A DNA stretch of 64,000 bases from Stichopus chloronotus (GCA_021234535.1 SFZH01000008.1:24692455-24756454); one strand, 5' to 3'; positions 33,601-45,916 are shown, counted from the first letter of the stretch. Numbers and translations are program-made. The notes: a model not told the origin generated them from the letters alone.

Positions 33601-34703
33601 AATACATTTTAGTGATCGGGGACTATTTCTCGAAGTGGAAAGAAGCTTATGCCCTTCCCAACCAAGAAGCTACTACTGTTGCCAACATCCTGGTAGAGGA
33701 GTTTATTTGCCGTTACGGTATCCCATCTGAGATTCACACTGATCAGGGCCGACAGTTCGAAGCGAAACTGTTCCAAGAGCTGTGCAAACTCCTAGAAATA
33801 AATAAGACCAGAACAAATCCCTACTACCCTCAATCTGATGGCATGATCGAACGATTCAACAGGACCCTGGAAAGCATGCTGGCACTGGTTGTTTCCCCGG
33901 ATCAACGAGACTGGGACCGCTGGCTCCCTTTCGTCATGCTGAGTTACAGATCTGCAGTGCACGAGTCGACAGGCCATTCACCTTATGAAATTCTAATGGG
34001 CAGGAAGGCTTCCATCCCTATCACGCTCCTCGTTGAAAGCCCGAATCCGGCGGATCGAGTCAGTACCTACTGTGAATATGTTGACACACTTGAGATGAGA
34101 CTGGACAAAGTGCGAGAGTCGGCACGTCGATATCTGAATATGACAGACGTATGGAAGGCCAAAACCTACGACAGGAAGTCAGCTTTGAGAAAATACGAGG
34201 AAGACGACATCATCTGGCTGTATGAACCCAAACGCAAGAAAGGACTATCTAACAAACTCACAAAATCTTGGATTGGACCGGGTAAAGTCGTCAGCAAGAT
34301 ATCCGACGTCACATACAGAGTCCAGATGGGTCCACACAGTAAGCCAAAGATTGTCCACCACAACAAACTCTTGCCCTACGATGGACGAAATCCTCCAACA
34401 TGGGAAGTGAATCGGCCTACTGGCACAACCGAGGTACATGATGTGGCTGCTTTTGATGATGCCAATGACCCGGTCACCATGACAACCACTGACGAAGTTG
34501 CTGTGGCTCCATTCAACGACTCTGTTATTACCACCGCAGGCGAGGCAACAGAAGATGGTCAGACATCAAACACTGACCCACCGATGTCAAATTCATCAAC
34601 TCCTGGTCAGACCACCAACCCTGACCAATCACCTGACGGACGACGACCCCAGAGGACGAGGCGACCTGTTGACTGGTTTGGTCAACCTCTGCTGTACGGT
34701 TGA
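30573..34703 (+). CDS. pol: Retrotransposon Pol polyprotein
   Basis: Enzymes for particle maturation, reverse transcription and integration. No ATG precedes the protease, so the product is expected as a Gag-Pol fusion by -1 shift; the frame opens at 30573. In order: aspartic protease with DTG at 30777-30785; reverse transcriptase with the LPFGL block and YLDD at 32067-32078; RNase H with IIDTDAS (Asp at 32508 and 32514); integrase zinc finger H-X4-H-X29-C-X2-C (33360-33476); integrase core D-59-D-35-E with codons at 33561, 33741 and 33849; and a GPY/F-like segment (KSWIGPGKV, about 34265). No chromodomain is seen. The tail is Thr/Pro-rich and ends at TGA 34701-34703. All catalytic residues are present with no stops, so the element may be autonomous. 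Confidence 0.95.
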   Translation, partial: GPRLSRRDSATKHTGGPEAGKRESVEFKGRRSTVGDNRPSVKSAKRGGSSRDILVAGRLEEVELSFVVDTGADVTIVRPDVYYAIPEGVRPKLKKSSVQVGMADGKPLECAGYGNFSLTIQDKSVQYEVWIAEIEAEGILGIDFLREHNCQIKAGSGELTIGEQSARHDQHVELSCMRVRIAENVMIPPGCEAVVPGSLDRKSEGVAIMEVLPRFVEKHGMMVARAMIDASMSVFPVRILNPTDQKQTIYEGTNVATCEPANEISCRVINTGPAEEECSYESSETSTEIHADLKELLNRSTRKLEPCQTEQVMNLLQTYKDTFSTSPVDIGRTNLVQHRIDTGTERPIRQTARRLPAHRREKEQVEVQRMLESGVIQPSSSPWSSPIVLVTKKDGSTRFCVDYRRLNDITMKDSYPLPRIDDSLDALSGAKWFSTLDMKSGYWQVEMDPADKKKTAFATTSGLFEFNVLPFGLCNAPATFERLMERVLRGLHWQTCLLYLDDIIVFGKTFEEELARLSQVFNRIKEAGLKLNPKKCCLFQEEVAYLGHLVSKDGVSTDPVKIEAVRDWPTPMTVTQLRSFLGLCTYYRKFVKGFADIAKPLHKLTEKGLKFVWSDECDEAFKKLKTALISAPILAYPTDDGTYIIDTDASNFGLGCVLSQVQEGQERVTAYFSRTLTKPERRYCTTRKELLAIVASVKHFHHYLYGRRFVIRTDHGALRWLTSFKWTEGQVARWLETLNTYDYEIQHRSGRLHGNADALSRRPCTDCSHCDNMEIKLEAIINTDGAGCGAIKVRAIGEIDPAMNKPHAHVTDVPKENCESRITIDEERETKTQPWFETYTQEDIRLKQLDDQDLGIVLGWKESGEDRPPWEQVAGANNAVRNYWSQWQQLEVKDGVLYRKFESPSGEKFTYQVIVPHVMREALLKLSHDHKLAGHFKTKKAIDRIRNKYYWSGYRKDVERWCRNCDLCSARKGPNKRTKARMQMFSPGEPMQRIAIDILGPLPKTEHSNQYILVIGDYFSKWKEAYALPNQEATTVANILVEEFICRYGIPSEIHTDQGRQFEAKLFQELCKLLEINKTRTNPYYPQSDGMIERFNRTLESMLALVVSPDQRDWDRWLPFVMLSYRSAVHESTGHSPYEILMGRKASIPITLLVESPNPADRVSTYCEYVDTLEMRLDKVRESARRYLNMTDVWKAKTYDRKSALRKYEEDDIIWLYEPKRKKGLSNKLTKSWIGPGKVVSKISDVTYRVQMGPHSKPKIVHHNKLLPYDGRNPPTWEVNRPTGTTEVHDVAAFDDANDPVTMTTTDEVAVAPFNDSVITTAGEATEDGQTSNTDPPMSNSSTPGQTTNPDQSPDGRRPQRTRRPVDWFGQPLLYG

Positions 34704-35404
34704 TGGAAACGGTATCTACCTGCTATATGGCAAGGTGAAGGCCCTTAGGCAAGGTCATACGCTGCCATATAGTGCTTGGATTTTTGCCTAACCAACCTGA
34801 TGACGACACCCACCAAGACGATTGATGAAGACGAGGGGCAGCAACCGCGTTGATTGTTGATTTCGCGTTGATAGGATGTGACTTAGGTTAGCCCGCGTCA
34901 ATGTATGTAATTAGGTCACCAAGATAGGGATATTCGCGTCAAGGGCGCTACCAAGACTTCATCAATATCATTTATCACTTATCCTTTATTTTTATTTTCA
35001 AGGTAATGACGTATTGCTAAGTTTTTCTCATTCTGATGATTACTGTGAGATGATGTGCTTTATGAATGTACCTGTGCATAAAAGTTATCGGTGCATATAT
35101 CTAAATGCTGCTCTTACATGGATAAACGTTCACATTATAATGATGTATATTGCTTACGATGGTATTGTTTTGTCACATGTCAAGTTTCGGTGACGTAATG
35201 TGTGAAGTACACTGTTTATGAATATTAATCGAAACACTGCCAAGTATGTTACCTCCTATGGAGAGTCCATCACATTGTATATATCCTGTAAATACTTTTC
35301 CATTTCCTTCGAACATTTGTATGAGACCTTTTCTTTACTTTTATTATTTTAAGTCCATTTCCTGTTTCAAGACTCTAATACCTTTAGAACTCGGGTCGAG
35401 TTCT
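34704..35404 (+). other. Retrotransposon 3' untranslated region; no env
   Basis: About 700 nt between pol and the polypurine tract, with no sizeable frame in pol orientation that looks coding. The element therefore lacks an envelope gene. Confidence 0.8.
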
Positions 35405-35420
35405 AGAGGGTGGGGGGCAG
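35405..35420 (+). other. Polypurine tract
   Basis: AGAGGGTGGGGGGCAG directly abuts the 3' LTR and would prime plus-strand synthesis. Confidence 0.88.
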
Positions 35421-35880
35421 TGTAACGTAAATGGCCTTTACAAGCCTCCGTAGAGAAAGCTTCTGATAGAACTGCTCAAAATCCTGAGTTAAATGTTATT
35501 ATTGCTTAATTAAAAGCTAATTAAGAGACTTGGGTAGAACAAAATCATTTAACTATTGTAAAAACACATACCGGACATGTGTGCATGGTTTACATGTAAA
35601 TATTATTGTTTTTATTAGTAAATACTTAAAGAGATTGTGTTCAAACTTATGCTCAATGTCATGATCGAATTCATATACTATTTTGAAGACTGGCTAACGA
35701 TACTTTTAAAGTCCCGTACAGGGCGTTCAAGCGAAACAGAGATTACTTGTGCGCAGAGTATTCTTTTGTAGTACCTTGTTCTCTGGGTTATGAATCTGGT
35801 AGCCTAGCTACTGATTCACGACCTGGCATCGTGGGAACCTCCGGAGTGGATAAAGCCTATCAGGCCTCGGAAACGCTACA
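35421..35880 (+). repeat. 3' LTR (460 bp)
   Basis: Same length as the 5' LTR, with 456 of 460 positions identical. Followed at once by the CTGT target duplication. Confidence 0.95.
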
Positions 35881-35884
35881 CTGT

Positions 35885-38800
35885 ATTATAGGAGAGAAGG
35901 TTGATATTGTTACTTTATAAATGTGTTTGTGTTTTCACCTGAAGTTGTGTCAATTTGAGCAAGTCATGTAGTAACATTTTTTTTTTGTCTTTTTAATACG
36001 TTCATTTGAAAAAGGAATGTGAGTCACTAATGTTTTGTAAAGTAACATTGAAGACTAAGGTGATTGGAGGGGAAACAGTGTCGCGCTTTTCACTACATTA
36101 CAGTCAAGCTGAGTTGGTTTTTATTACATAATGTTTGTTTGGGGTTTCTATGTTTCTTTTTTTTTTCTTGTAGCTGTTCATTCAATGCTTTGATCTCATA
36201 TTTTACTTTTGAAAATGTAATGTGTTATTTACCAGCATGTGTACTCTCCATCTACAGTACGTGTCTTGCTTTTAATACCACTTTGTGATAGCGTAATTAG
36301 CCTGTTGACTAGATCCTATATAGTGTTGTTCTTTTTTCACAAATTCATATCTTATACATACTTTCAGTTTCATCTGGTTTCGTCATGCATTTTATTATCC
36401 ATTTAACGGTGCTAACAGTATTATGTTACCTCTCTTTTTACATTTCGATATTCAGCCCTGTCATATAACTCATATTAGAGCTTATATCTCTGTTCTTACT
36501 ATCTCATCTTGCTTTAGTTGAAATGCTAACGTGATGGGTCAGTTTGAATAAAGTAGAGATTGGAGAAGGCTCAGAATGTGTTCACACTTTTCTAGTTTTC
36601 AGTACTTATTAAATTAAGGTATACTGTAGTATTCACTGCATCTTTATTCTTGTCTCATCCAGTAATTGTGTAGATGGTCTTTTTAAAACGTTTCTGCAGG
36701 AATGTTTAGTGATCTATCAATGACGTATGGTACCTGTTCTTTTTTTTAAATAAAAAGCAGCATGAGTTGTCTTATCGAAGTTTGCAGTCAAGTGGAGCTT
36801 AGCCTGAATATCATTTTCATTTGCCTATGTCTTAAAGTATAACCATTTCCGTCCTGTGCACATTCTTCCTTTTCAAGCTTGTGTTGTAATCAAAGAACTG
36901 ATGCTGCAGTGAAAAGTAGACATTTACAGCTTTGTAACATTAACTTCTCTTTTTTTTTATATGTAACATATTATCAGTGAACAGTTTCACCTGAATTTGT
37001 TAAAGTCTTAGTAGTTTTAGAAGTAACTCTTAAGATTTTATGTCAACGAGGCATATTAATTGAACAGATATTTGCCCATTGACCATTGCCACAAGAACAT
37101 GTGCACAGTGTAATTAGTGCAGAGACGTTTGAGGAAGTATTGTCCTATTATTGAAAACGGCTGGTCAATCAGTTCTAAAAAGTTGGATCAGAAAAGATAG
37201 CAGCCACATTGGCAACTTCAGCTAATCGGTTCTATCAACGTCTTGTGAACTGACGTCTAAGTGTACTTGGACCTTTGGTCCTTACAGATTATTGTTCACA
37301 ATAACTGTCACAAAAGTGTTTTCATTGTGTTTATATGTGTTTTGTAATTACTTACTTGTGGAGTAACTTCCTCATGTTATTGGTGGCAATGTGCATTAAA
37401 TGCATGGTATCTTGCATATAATTTAGATGGTATTTGGCAAAAAATGCAATCAATTAGTGGATAGTATGCATGCTGTGTAATCACATATTTTGTTTGTATA
37501 GCAGATGGGTGTTTGGTCACAATGATGGGTTTTTGTGAACAGCAGAGAATCCAGAGAATCACTTCTGCTCAAGACATGGTGAAGTGAAGGTCAGGCCAAC
37601 TGTAGCCTGTACAGGTACTGTTAGGTGCAAATTGGGGCTAAGTGTGGCAAGTTACAGGTCACAACAAACCCTTTGCGTACCACCAGGGCGGACAGAGGCA
37701 ACATTGGTTCTGCCAATTCAGGAATATAAGTGTGAGTTATTTTGTTGTATTGGGGTTAAATTTAGGTTTGTCCTGCATAATTTGTCCAGTTTTACATGCT
37801 GAAGTGTGTAGAAGTAACAGGGGGTATGTGATGTAGAGTAATCTGTTGGTTAGGTTATGGTGTGGGAGCAACTATTGTGTATTCGTCTCTTTTTGAGGGA
37901 GATTGACGTATGTGGCAGAATAATCTAAGGGTTAATGTAAGTTCCTGGGGATGTGTTTAATTAAAGGGGTTTTGTCGAAATGATTGTTGCTGAAAGTAGA
38001 AAATAATTATACGTTTTTAATTGTTTCAGATGGCTCATGTGACAGGAGAGATTTAATGGCTAAGTGACAAGCTTTTACATTTGGAAGTAAGCCAGAAGGC
38101 AGTAAGGGGGAAGTAGCCTATCTTTGGCCAAGGAAATAACGTTTCGAAAGAGGGGCTCGTGCCCAACTATAAGTTCACCATCAAGAGGGTGACAGTGTTT
38201 CATTTTGGAAGAGAACAGTTTGTCGAAGAATTATTTCCAGTTTTACTTCATAAAGAACAGAGCATTCGTCGGAAAGTTTTTTGTCCTTTTGAAAACCGGA
38301 AACAGGACATTATTGATTGGAATCAGTTTTTCCTTATTTCACCTTTATTGACTTACCCTAATTCATTTCTACGTGTTCACTGTGTATATGTTTTCAAATT
38401 CAAGCACTATTAATTAAAAGCATTATTTGATTATTGACATCGTTGGTTTCTATATATGTTGAGCTCCAGTTTAACCTTTGACAATAACCCCGGGTAATAT
38501 GTGGTGACTGTCATTCACTTATTTAAATCAGAAAGTAGATTTTGGCCAGTATTTATGGTTGTTCCGCCAGTGGTCTCATTCCATGTTCATCGACTTCGAG
38601 AGGTCTCCCCTGAAACTAATGAAATAGTTCTCGGACTTTTTTTACAGTGCGTATATATGTATGGTACATTGATTTGGAGCGTTTTGGTAAGAACAAATAC
38701 TTTTACGTTAACATTCTCGTATGTAAAATTAATGAAGTCCTAATATACTTCTCAGGGGCGTCTTAATTCAAATCGAATGAGATGCACAGATGTTGAAAAC

Positions 38801-40561
38801 AATTGAGGTCATACGAGGTCAGACCTCCTACAGTTAGTCTCACATAATATGTTGCTGCATTTTTGTCACAGGTGGCGCTCATTGTAGTAACCGCATGATT
38901 AATAGACCCTAGTCCTTATGTGGCGGTGTTAAAAGTGTCATGATAAAAGGACTTGTACAATTTCACATCACTGTGAGACAAAAAACGTATGTTTACGTAA
39001 TGACTTGGACTCACATAATGACTCAGACTCACGTAATTACTTATCCCGTTTTTTTCCCTTTTGGCGTTCCATATAATTCGGATTTAGCGCGCAGTGTCAC
39101 AGAAGCCTGCATCGCTTATATGCATGTGACAGTTGGTGTGTTTATTGTTATGTTGCTTGTTTGGCAATACACTAGACCTAGCTGCAATATGACTCAGAAA
39201 CTTATCGTGCATGGATTCAGTTGTTCGGTAGATTTTGGTAAATAAAAAAAAAATGAAATAATGGATTCAATTTAGTTTAGTTTATGAATTAGTCTAAACG
39301 TATGGACATAGAGTGGGCCTATGAAATGAAATCAAGGACACTAAAACATGCAAACTGGTCAGTTTAACAAAGCTAAATAATACAGAAAAGAATAACGAAA
39401 GTGAAAGAAGAACAGTGAGACTTATTTTGTTTTGGTCTACATTCATCTTTAAGAAGTTGAATTTATTTCTTACACAATTTTATGCCGCACCAAACCGTTG
39501 TGAATCAAAGTTGGTCGTCGACTATACGTCACAAGTCACTGAGATCACAATCATTTACATCATAATGGCCACACGCTCAATACATATACATCATGTTAGG
39601 AACTCTGTTGAGCTGGCGGTTTGAACATATCATGTTGTCCATTAGGAGTATAATTTCAAAACGTCAAGAATATGAATTAAAATGGTTTGAAACGACTTAA
39701 CTAAGTCAGTAGAAATGTTCCTTGCCTGGAAGTCCCCTTTTAAAGGTCGTGTGACATGAAAATAATATTTTCGAGTATTGGGTGCACTAAGCCCAATCCA
39801 TCAAAATCAGTCAAAGATTGACCACTTTACAGGTAAATTAGTGATTCACAATTGCGTCATGAATAAACATTGGCTAACTATGCAAATTTTTGACGTCTGG
39901 AGCCTATGGACTCCTATAATAGGCTAGGCCTTATGTTAATCGTTTGATTATGTAACCGTCATTTTAAGGACATTTGAGAAGTTAAAAGCCAAAAGGGTTT
40001 TATTTTGGAAGAATGCATTTTCTTCACATATATCACTTACCAATGTATTTGAAACTCAGTGATTGAGTAATTAAGAGGCAAAATATGTAGGCTTAACAAA
40101 AGAAATCAGACACTGTTCAGCCAGGGAGTTGCCACAGGGTTTTACTTTGCAACTTCTGAAAGAAGGGTTCTCTTTTCTAGAAGCATTTCGCATAACTTTT
40201 AACCTAATACGTATCATGTACATTGCAGAGGTGCATGCATCTCATGAAAGATTCACAACAGTGCGTGTCATTATTCTAGCTCTGGAAACTATACTCGTAA
40301 ATAAGGAAATTTGAAACATTAAATGGGGCTGTTAAACCACAACTTCTGTGTATAGGACGCAGTAGGTCGCTGCATGACGGCGTCACCAAATGGTTTTCTA
40401 AAGTACGCATGTGCAAAAAAGTTGATTTCGCATTTGCAGCAACCAGATCAAGCCGTAGATAGAATGTAACTGTATAGAATAACGGGATCAGCTTAATCTC
40501 ATCATTTTTTTTTTTTTTTTTCGAGAAAGGTTACAAATTTGTAATGAACTGCAGCACTTAC
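35885..40561. other. Intron or intergenic; no gene supported
   Basis: T-rich AT-rich DNA. The frame at 38159-38413 has no splice context or recognisable domain. The inverted copy of the 26.1-kb repeat lies at 38880-39040. Confidence 0.5.
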
Positions 40562-40582
40562 CGCCCTTGGATGACTTCCCAG
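40562..40582 (-). CDS. Candidate microexon LGSHPRA (21 nt)
   Basis: Splice sites are very close to consensus: acceptor ACTGTCTTTCCTTCAG (complement of 40583-40598) and donor GTAAGT (complement of 40556-40561). Phase 0 reads LGSHPRA. It is 19 kb from the next candidate, with the LTR element between, so its link to the left-hand gene is only inferred from strand, size and phase. Confidence 0.38.
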
Positions 40583-41204
40583 CTGAAGGAAAGACAGTAA
40601 AATATACAAAGTGTAAAAAGTTTCAAATGTCACCAGCCGATATCTTTCAAATCAAAGCGCAGTCTCTGCAGTGTAGCTAGAAGGGTCACGAGCAAGTGAC
40701 TTTAATGTATAAAAATGACGATGTTTTGTCACTGGGGAACAATATCAACATCAAGTGCGAAATGGACTATGAATCAGCACAATGGGAGAGAGAGAGAAGT
40801 AAGCATATAATAACCATGCTGTCAAGAATGCCATGCATGACAGCATTTCATGACGAGATTTTTGTTAGCACTATAGTTTAAGTTCACAAAATCAATTGAA
40901 AAAGATATTTTATCTTTAGTCTACCAAGTTGAAAAGAGCACAAAGCAGCATTGTACAGTACCTTTTGCGGTATTGTCAAGTTGTGTTCAGTGGGCCATGG
41001 ACTGACGTAATAGAACCAGAGCACATATTTAGTTTAACTGGAATATACCTTGTGTAGCAATAAATTTTGTCAACGCTCGACAACAGCATCAGCCTGAATG
41101 CAATCTGCTGTGCTTAAATTTCAGTTCATTTCTTCATTTCCTTCATAACAGAACCTTTTTATTAAATACAAACTCAGAGTACAAATCAGAAATCTCATTA
41201 CTTG

Positions 41205-41292
41205 AAAGAACGAAAGGAAACAAAGAGGGCCGGGGAGAACAAAGATAGAGGGAGAGGGAGGAAGAAAGAGGTGGAGAGACGGAGAGAAAACA
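41205..41292. repeat. Purine-rich (GA) tract
   Basis: About 85 nt nearly all A/G on the plus strand (GAGGGAGAGGGAGG and similar). Confidence 0.75.
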
Positions 41293-41318
41293 AATGTTTC
41301 TTTGAGGTTTATACTCAC

Positions 41319-41339
41319 AGTACTGAGTGATTGTTTTTT
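41319..41339 (-). CDS. Candidate microexon KKQSLST (21 nt), weak
   Basis: Acceptor TTTTACTGTATTTAAG (complement of 41340-41355) and consensus GTGAGT donor (complement of 41313-41318). Phase 0 reads KKQSLST. The acceptor is weaker than at 40562. Confidence 0.22.
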
Positions 41340-41399
41340 CTTAAATACAGTAAAACTAGAAACATTTTTTAATAGATCACTCAGCGTGTTCCGTAAATG

Positions 41400-43990
41400 T
41401 ATATCCATTACCACACTGTAGGTTCTAAGTGAGGAAAATATGTCCGAATGTATCTATGTGCTAGATTGTCTATTTGTCGTTTTGGATAACTGTGTAACAT
41501 ATTGTTTGAGTGAAAAAGGAACAGACTTCAAAGGATATTGTTCTTGCCTTTTTAGAGAAAGATCCCCAGCCGGTACTGGTAATATTATTGAATTGACATG
41601 TTTGCACTGAGTTGTGAAAAGAGGAAATGTATACGCGCAGTACGGTCAATTGCAATTAATCGTTAAAACTCTTTTGGCTCTACGAGATGTACGCCGGCCC
41701 AATTACCCCGCAAAGGTATATTACAATTTAGGTCCATTGTAAAGTATAAAAAGTATCTACCTCAATCTTGTTTGCTTTTGACTTTCTGTAAAAGTATACA
41801 TCATCAATTTAAGTTAAGGATGTAATATCGAAGGCGACCAATTGTTATCTAAAAACTCAAAGAGTTTCGTTTCACTAAGATTTAAAGGGATATTGGGCGT
41901 TTAGAATATACCAATATGGTATACAAAGAAAATAGCTTTAATTATTGTTAAACTATTCAGTCTCACCAATAACATCTGCATAATCTTCATCCCCTTAAAA
42001 CATTAAGCATGTGATGAGAACAGAAGATGCATCAATTGAATTTTGAAAAGTTTGTGTGAACAAAGTATTGTTGAACAACGACAAATAACTGAATTTTTAT
42101 CTATGAGAAACTTGTTTCTTGAAAAGAACTCTACTGTCCCTCCTTACGTTGGATGATCTTTCATTTCATGTCCACAAACATTGATGTTAAGAAGATGATT
42201 GTTTTCTGTAAAACAAACAACATATTTCCCTTTAATGAGTTGGCAGCTATGCAAAGTCTCTCTCTCTTAAATTCTTAAGCAGCAGTTCCTAAAGTACCGA
42301 TTAATATCATTATCATTGATATAAAAAGTTTTATTGTCAGCAAAAAGTATAATTTATGTCATTGGAGAGTTACATAAATCGTTTATATAAAGAAGGAAGG
42401 GTAACGGCTCAAAAACGGAACCTTGATGGAACCTTGAGATACCCTTATATTAATAGTGGTAAGTAAAGAATCTTAAAAAAATGTTTGCAATATTTTAGAT
42501 AGATTCCAATACAATATTGAGTGAAATATCACATGTGCGATACACATACATTTTCTTTGGTAAAATACCACGATCTTTATTAGCCTATCGAATGTTTTGA
42601 ACAAGTCAATAAGTATAGTTGGCCTTACTGTTTTTGCTGAGATTTTGTCTAAGCTCCTGTACTAACATCATCAATAAATTTCAGTGATGCCAAATAGTGG
42701 AAATGAGAATTCTATAGAAAGCCGCACTGACCAGTGAAGATTAAGTCATTTAGGCCCTATTGGTGATTAAGTATATCTAACTATAGTCTCTCGTATGATA
42801 AGGCTGATAGCACACTTACAGGCTTATAATTTGAAATGTCCCTTTTCTTCCCTGAAACAGGAATTACCTTAAAGCGATTTTCAAGCTTAATTGGAAAACA
42901 CCCTAAGGTATGGATATGCCATATTTGCATGAGTGATTTAGGTGGGGGTGTGCAATGGGCCCGGGCCCCCTTCTAAAAACGTATATTTTTCCAACTTCAT
43001 AAGAGTATGATTATCCAATTAGAGCACCAGGCTTATGTAATGTGCAATGTTTTTATATGCATCGCTTAGGCTCTCCTTTGCAATATAAATCCTTGCTGTA
43101 GGTTTGTACTAGGCCTATCATCCTCCCTCCCACCCTCCCCCATTGGCAACAGACACATGCACATACCGTCACTGTACAGTCTTCGCGACTAGCTTCTAGC
43201 TACCTATATTTTTCTTTAAGCTTCCTATAGGCTATTTTTCTTTTCTTTAGACAGCTTATCTGTGGCACTCATTCCTAGTTGCATTATTAGACCATGCATG
43301 CTTACTTGATGTAACGACAGTGTTTCCGCTACCCAGCACTAAAAAACAGGTTATTGCTAATATATGACATAATATAGAAACTTCGTAGACACGCTACAAA
43401 AAATTGTCTCTGATTATGAGAAATTTTTACACATCAAACAGGTCAGGTCTGTTCATGTTTGTTCATTGTCAATATCTGACAAGAATAGGGAAATTAAAGG
43501 TTTTCATGCAAATGTATTATTTTTAACATTCCAGCAATTTTATCGTATGCCAAACGTGTTACCAAAATATATCATTCTACAGGCATCGTACAGGCTACTG
43601 ACTAAGGAAACTAACATGGGAAGTTCCTATACAAAGGAGGATTTTTTTTTTTTTTTCCAATAAGATTCTCTTATCCTTTTGAGTAGTTTTACTGAACCAT
43701 AAATGTAGACAAAAAGCTATGTGATTAAACTATGATTAAAATTTATCTGATCATGTTTATATAACTTTTCGTAACTTTTCTATCATACGCGGAACACTCC
43801 ACATCGCCAGTTAGGCTCTCTGTTGTAAGTGGCACTGGTTACTCAAAGACACCGTAGAGTTGCTGGGTCAATTGCGCAATAACCACAACGAAGGGGATTC
43901 ACCCCGTTTCATCTAGTGACGGTCAGATGTCAAACTGATGACAGAGCTTGAAAATCGGCCACTCTCTTTATCCCACGTAGTCATAACATA
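41400..43990. other. Intergenic or intron; no gene seen
   Basis: AT-rich unique-looking DNA with a T run at about 43646. No first exon for the minus-strand gene could be identified here. Confidence 0.4.
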
Positions 43991-44001
43991 ATACCTATTC
44001 G

Positions 44002-44080
44002 TTTATAAACAACAGAAACACATTTACCAACGGTAGTAAAACTGTGTAGTTCTGATCGCTTCCGATCTGCCGTAGATCTG
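44002..44080 (+). promoter_or_regulatory. Possible promoter and non-coding first exon of the TNFR-like gene
   Basis: TTTATAAA at about 44002 is a TATA-like box, and a consensus donor GTGAGT follows at 44081. A short untranslated exon of about 45 nt would then splice to the acceptor at 45835. Inferred only from motifs. Confidence 0.25.
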
Positions 44081-45835
44081 GTGAGTACTTTTGTCCCATC
44101 GTTGAGCATTAATTTGTGGCTGAGCCTGATCCTAGCACACATTCTTTTAACTCTACGTAAGACACAGTCTCTGTTGGTTTGTGCAGTAACTTAGTTCGAA
44201 GACAGCTTAGCCTAGGCCGGTCAGCTTGACTCTTCCTGTCTATGATTATGAACTATGTACGTGATAGTACTGTGCTGGATATTACATCTGAGCATTGTCG
44301 TAGTATACTACATTACAGTATAGTAGTAGCATGCACACTTGAACTTTAACATTAGTATGCATTGATCACTTGATCAGTCAGCTGCCTACAGTAGTTTCCT
44401 ATGTACTATTACTAGATGAGTTGTTGGTCATTAGGTTTTAATCACAGCCCCTAACCTAGCTGTCACTCTACTTAATTCTTTCGTTTTTCTAAACTTAGAA
44501 TAGTGGGCCTAACGTTAGCTAGTATTATTTGTGTATAATCGGTCAGGAATAAACATTGGCAATTTGTTTTTGAGGCATTTTGATTTTTGAAAGCACATTG
44601 CATAACCCTACATTGTAGCCTAAAATCTTGGAAAAGATACTGTTGGGATACTTTACCATCAGTAAAATCTCAGTTCTGAGGATAACTTGAAACCCTAAGT
44701 GTATTGCGTATGATTTCTGTCAAAAATTATACCAACCTTACTATATTTTCACTTGTCTCCCAATTTGCACCCTGAAAATGTTAATCTACCAACAGTATTT
44801 TTGCATCTGACAAGTTGACATTTCTACAAGAGGTATGAAAAATATGCACGAGGGATAAATTTTCATTAAGGGAAGGTCGACTTGCATAGAGTGCTAGAAT
44901 TTGCGACCCAAATGTACCAATTAATTCATGCAAAGTTTGTGTAAAGTTTGCATAGTGATGCCCAAATCTTGACCTTTTTTGCACACAGAGTGTCAGGCTA
45001 GCATACTTTCTGAGGTTTTCACAGTGCTGTTTAAAATTGTAAAGTAGAAATAGTCTTTCCCTTTTTTAGCTAGTATCACTATAATGCATGCAGATATGGG
45101 TTATGTAAAGTACAGCTGCAGCTGCTGACATGGAAGATGTGCAATGCCTCTTGATTGTATTGTACCTGATGTTAATATATTTGTTTAAGCACTCATGTGG
45201 CAATGGGTTTGACTGAATAAAGATAATTAATTTACAAAGGAAGAGTGATGCGTGATCTGATTTATTTAGCTACAGCATTCAGTGATACTTGATTGACTGA
45301 TGCAGTTTCTAATACATCATGCCTACAGTTAACCTTTTACAAAGATATGTGCTTTTAAACTTCGTATTTGCAGGCATGTAAGCAAGATTTGAGTGATTTT
45401 GCAACCAATTAAAGCAAATACTTTAGCGATCTCATAAATGTATCATAAAATCAAGCAGTGCATGCATTGTATTGTTCTGTATCAATTGAAATGTATTGTC
45501 TCATTTCTTAGTCTGACACTCAATCCCGGCCTGCAGACGAATGTAAACATCTCAATACATATGTAGTTGCATGCATGCTCTCACCTACTGTACAGTATCA
45601 TGACACTGCTGTACTTTAAATTTTTTTTTTTTTCCATGAATTAATACTTTTGATGAGTGCTTGTGCATAGACGATGTTGTTTACAACTTCATGAATATCT
45701 GCATCATTTTGCAATTCTCTGGAATATATCTCACAATGATCTTTAAATGTTACAAGGTGTAATGTGTTGGTGAAGTCACTCATGAGGCCTGATTTATATG
45801 ATAAAGGTTGTATCTGATTTTGTCTTACATTGCAG

Positions 45836-45916
45836 TCAAGAAACTTAAGGATGGCGTTCATATGGCAAGATGAAACCGAAGCAGCAGTAATACAGACTCT
45901 TCATACTATTGTACTG
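45836..45916 (+). CDS. TNFR-like gene, start-codon exon
   Basis: Acceptor TGTCTTACATTGCAG, then 15 untranslated nt, then ATG at 45851 with A at -3 and G at +4, a good Kozak context. It encodes 22 residues (MAFIWQDETEAA...TIVL) and ends in phase 0 at GTAAGC. Confidence 0.65.

Larger units (their letters stand above)
28574..35884 (+). mobile_element. Complete, young Ty3/gypsy-type LTR retrotransposon
   Basis: Two 460-bp LTRs (28578-29037 and 35421-35880) begin TGTAACG and end CGCTACA. They differ at only 4 sites. They are bounded by the 4-bp target duplication CTGT (28574-28577, 35881-35884). Between them are a primer-binding site, a leader, gag, pol in protease-RT-RNase H-integrase order, and a polypurine tract. 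That order with integrase last marks Ty3/gypsy. Both coding frames are uninterrupted, no env is present, and the GC content is clearly higher than in the host DNA. Near-identical LTRs mean recent insertion. It lies inside the possible 19-kb intron between microexon candidates 40562 and 21306. Confidence 0.97.

Noticed and set aside
34498..34791. Possible env or extra frame downstream of pol
   Set aside because: Overlaps the pol tail in another frame, no signal peptide or membrane segment.
38159..38413. 84-codon plus-strand frame
   Set aside because: No domain, no splice context, composition like its surroundings.
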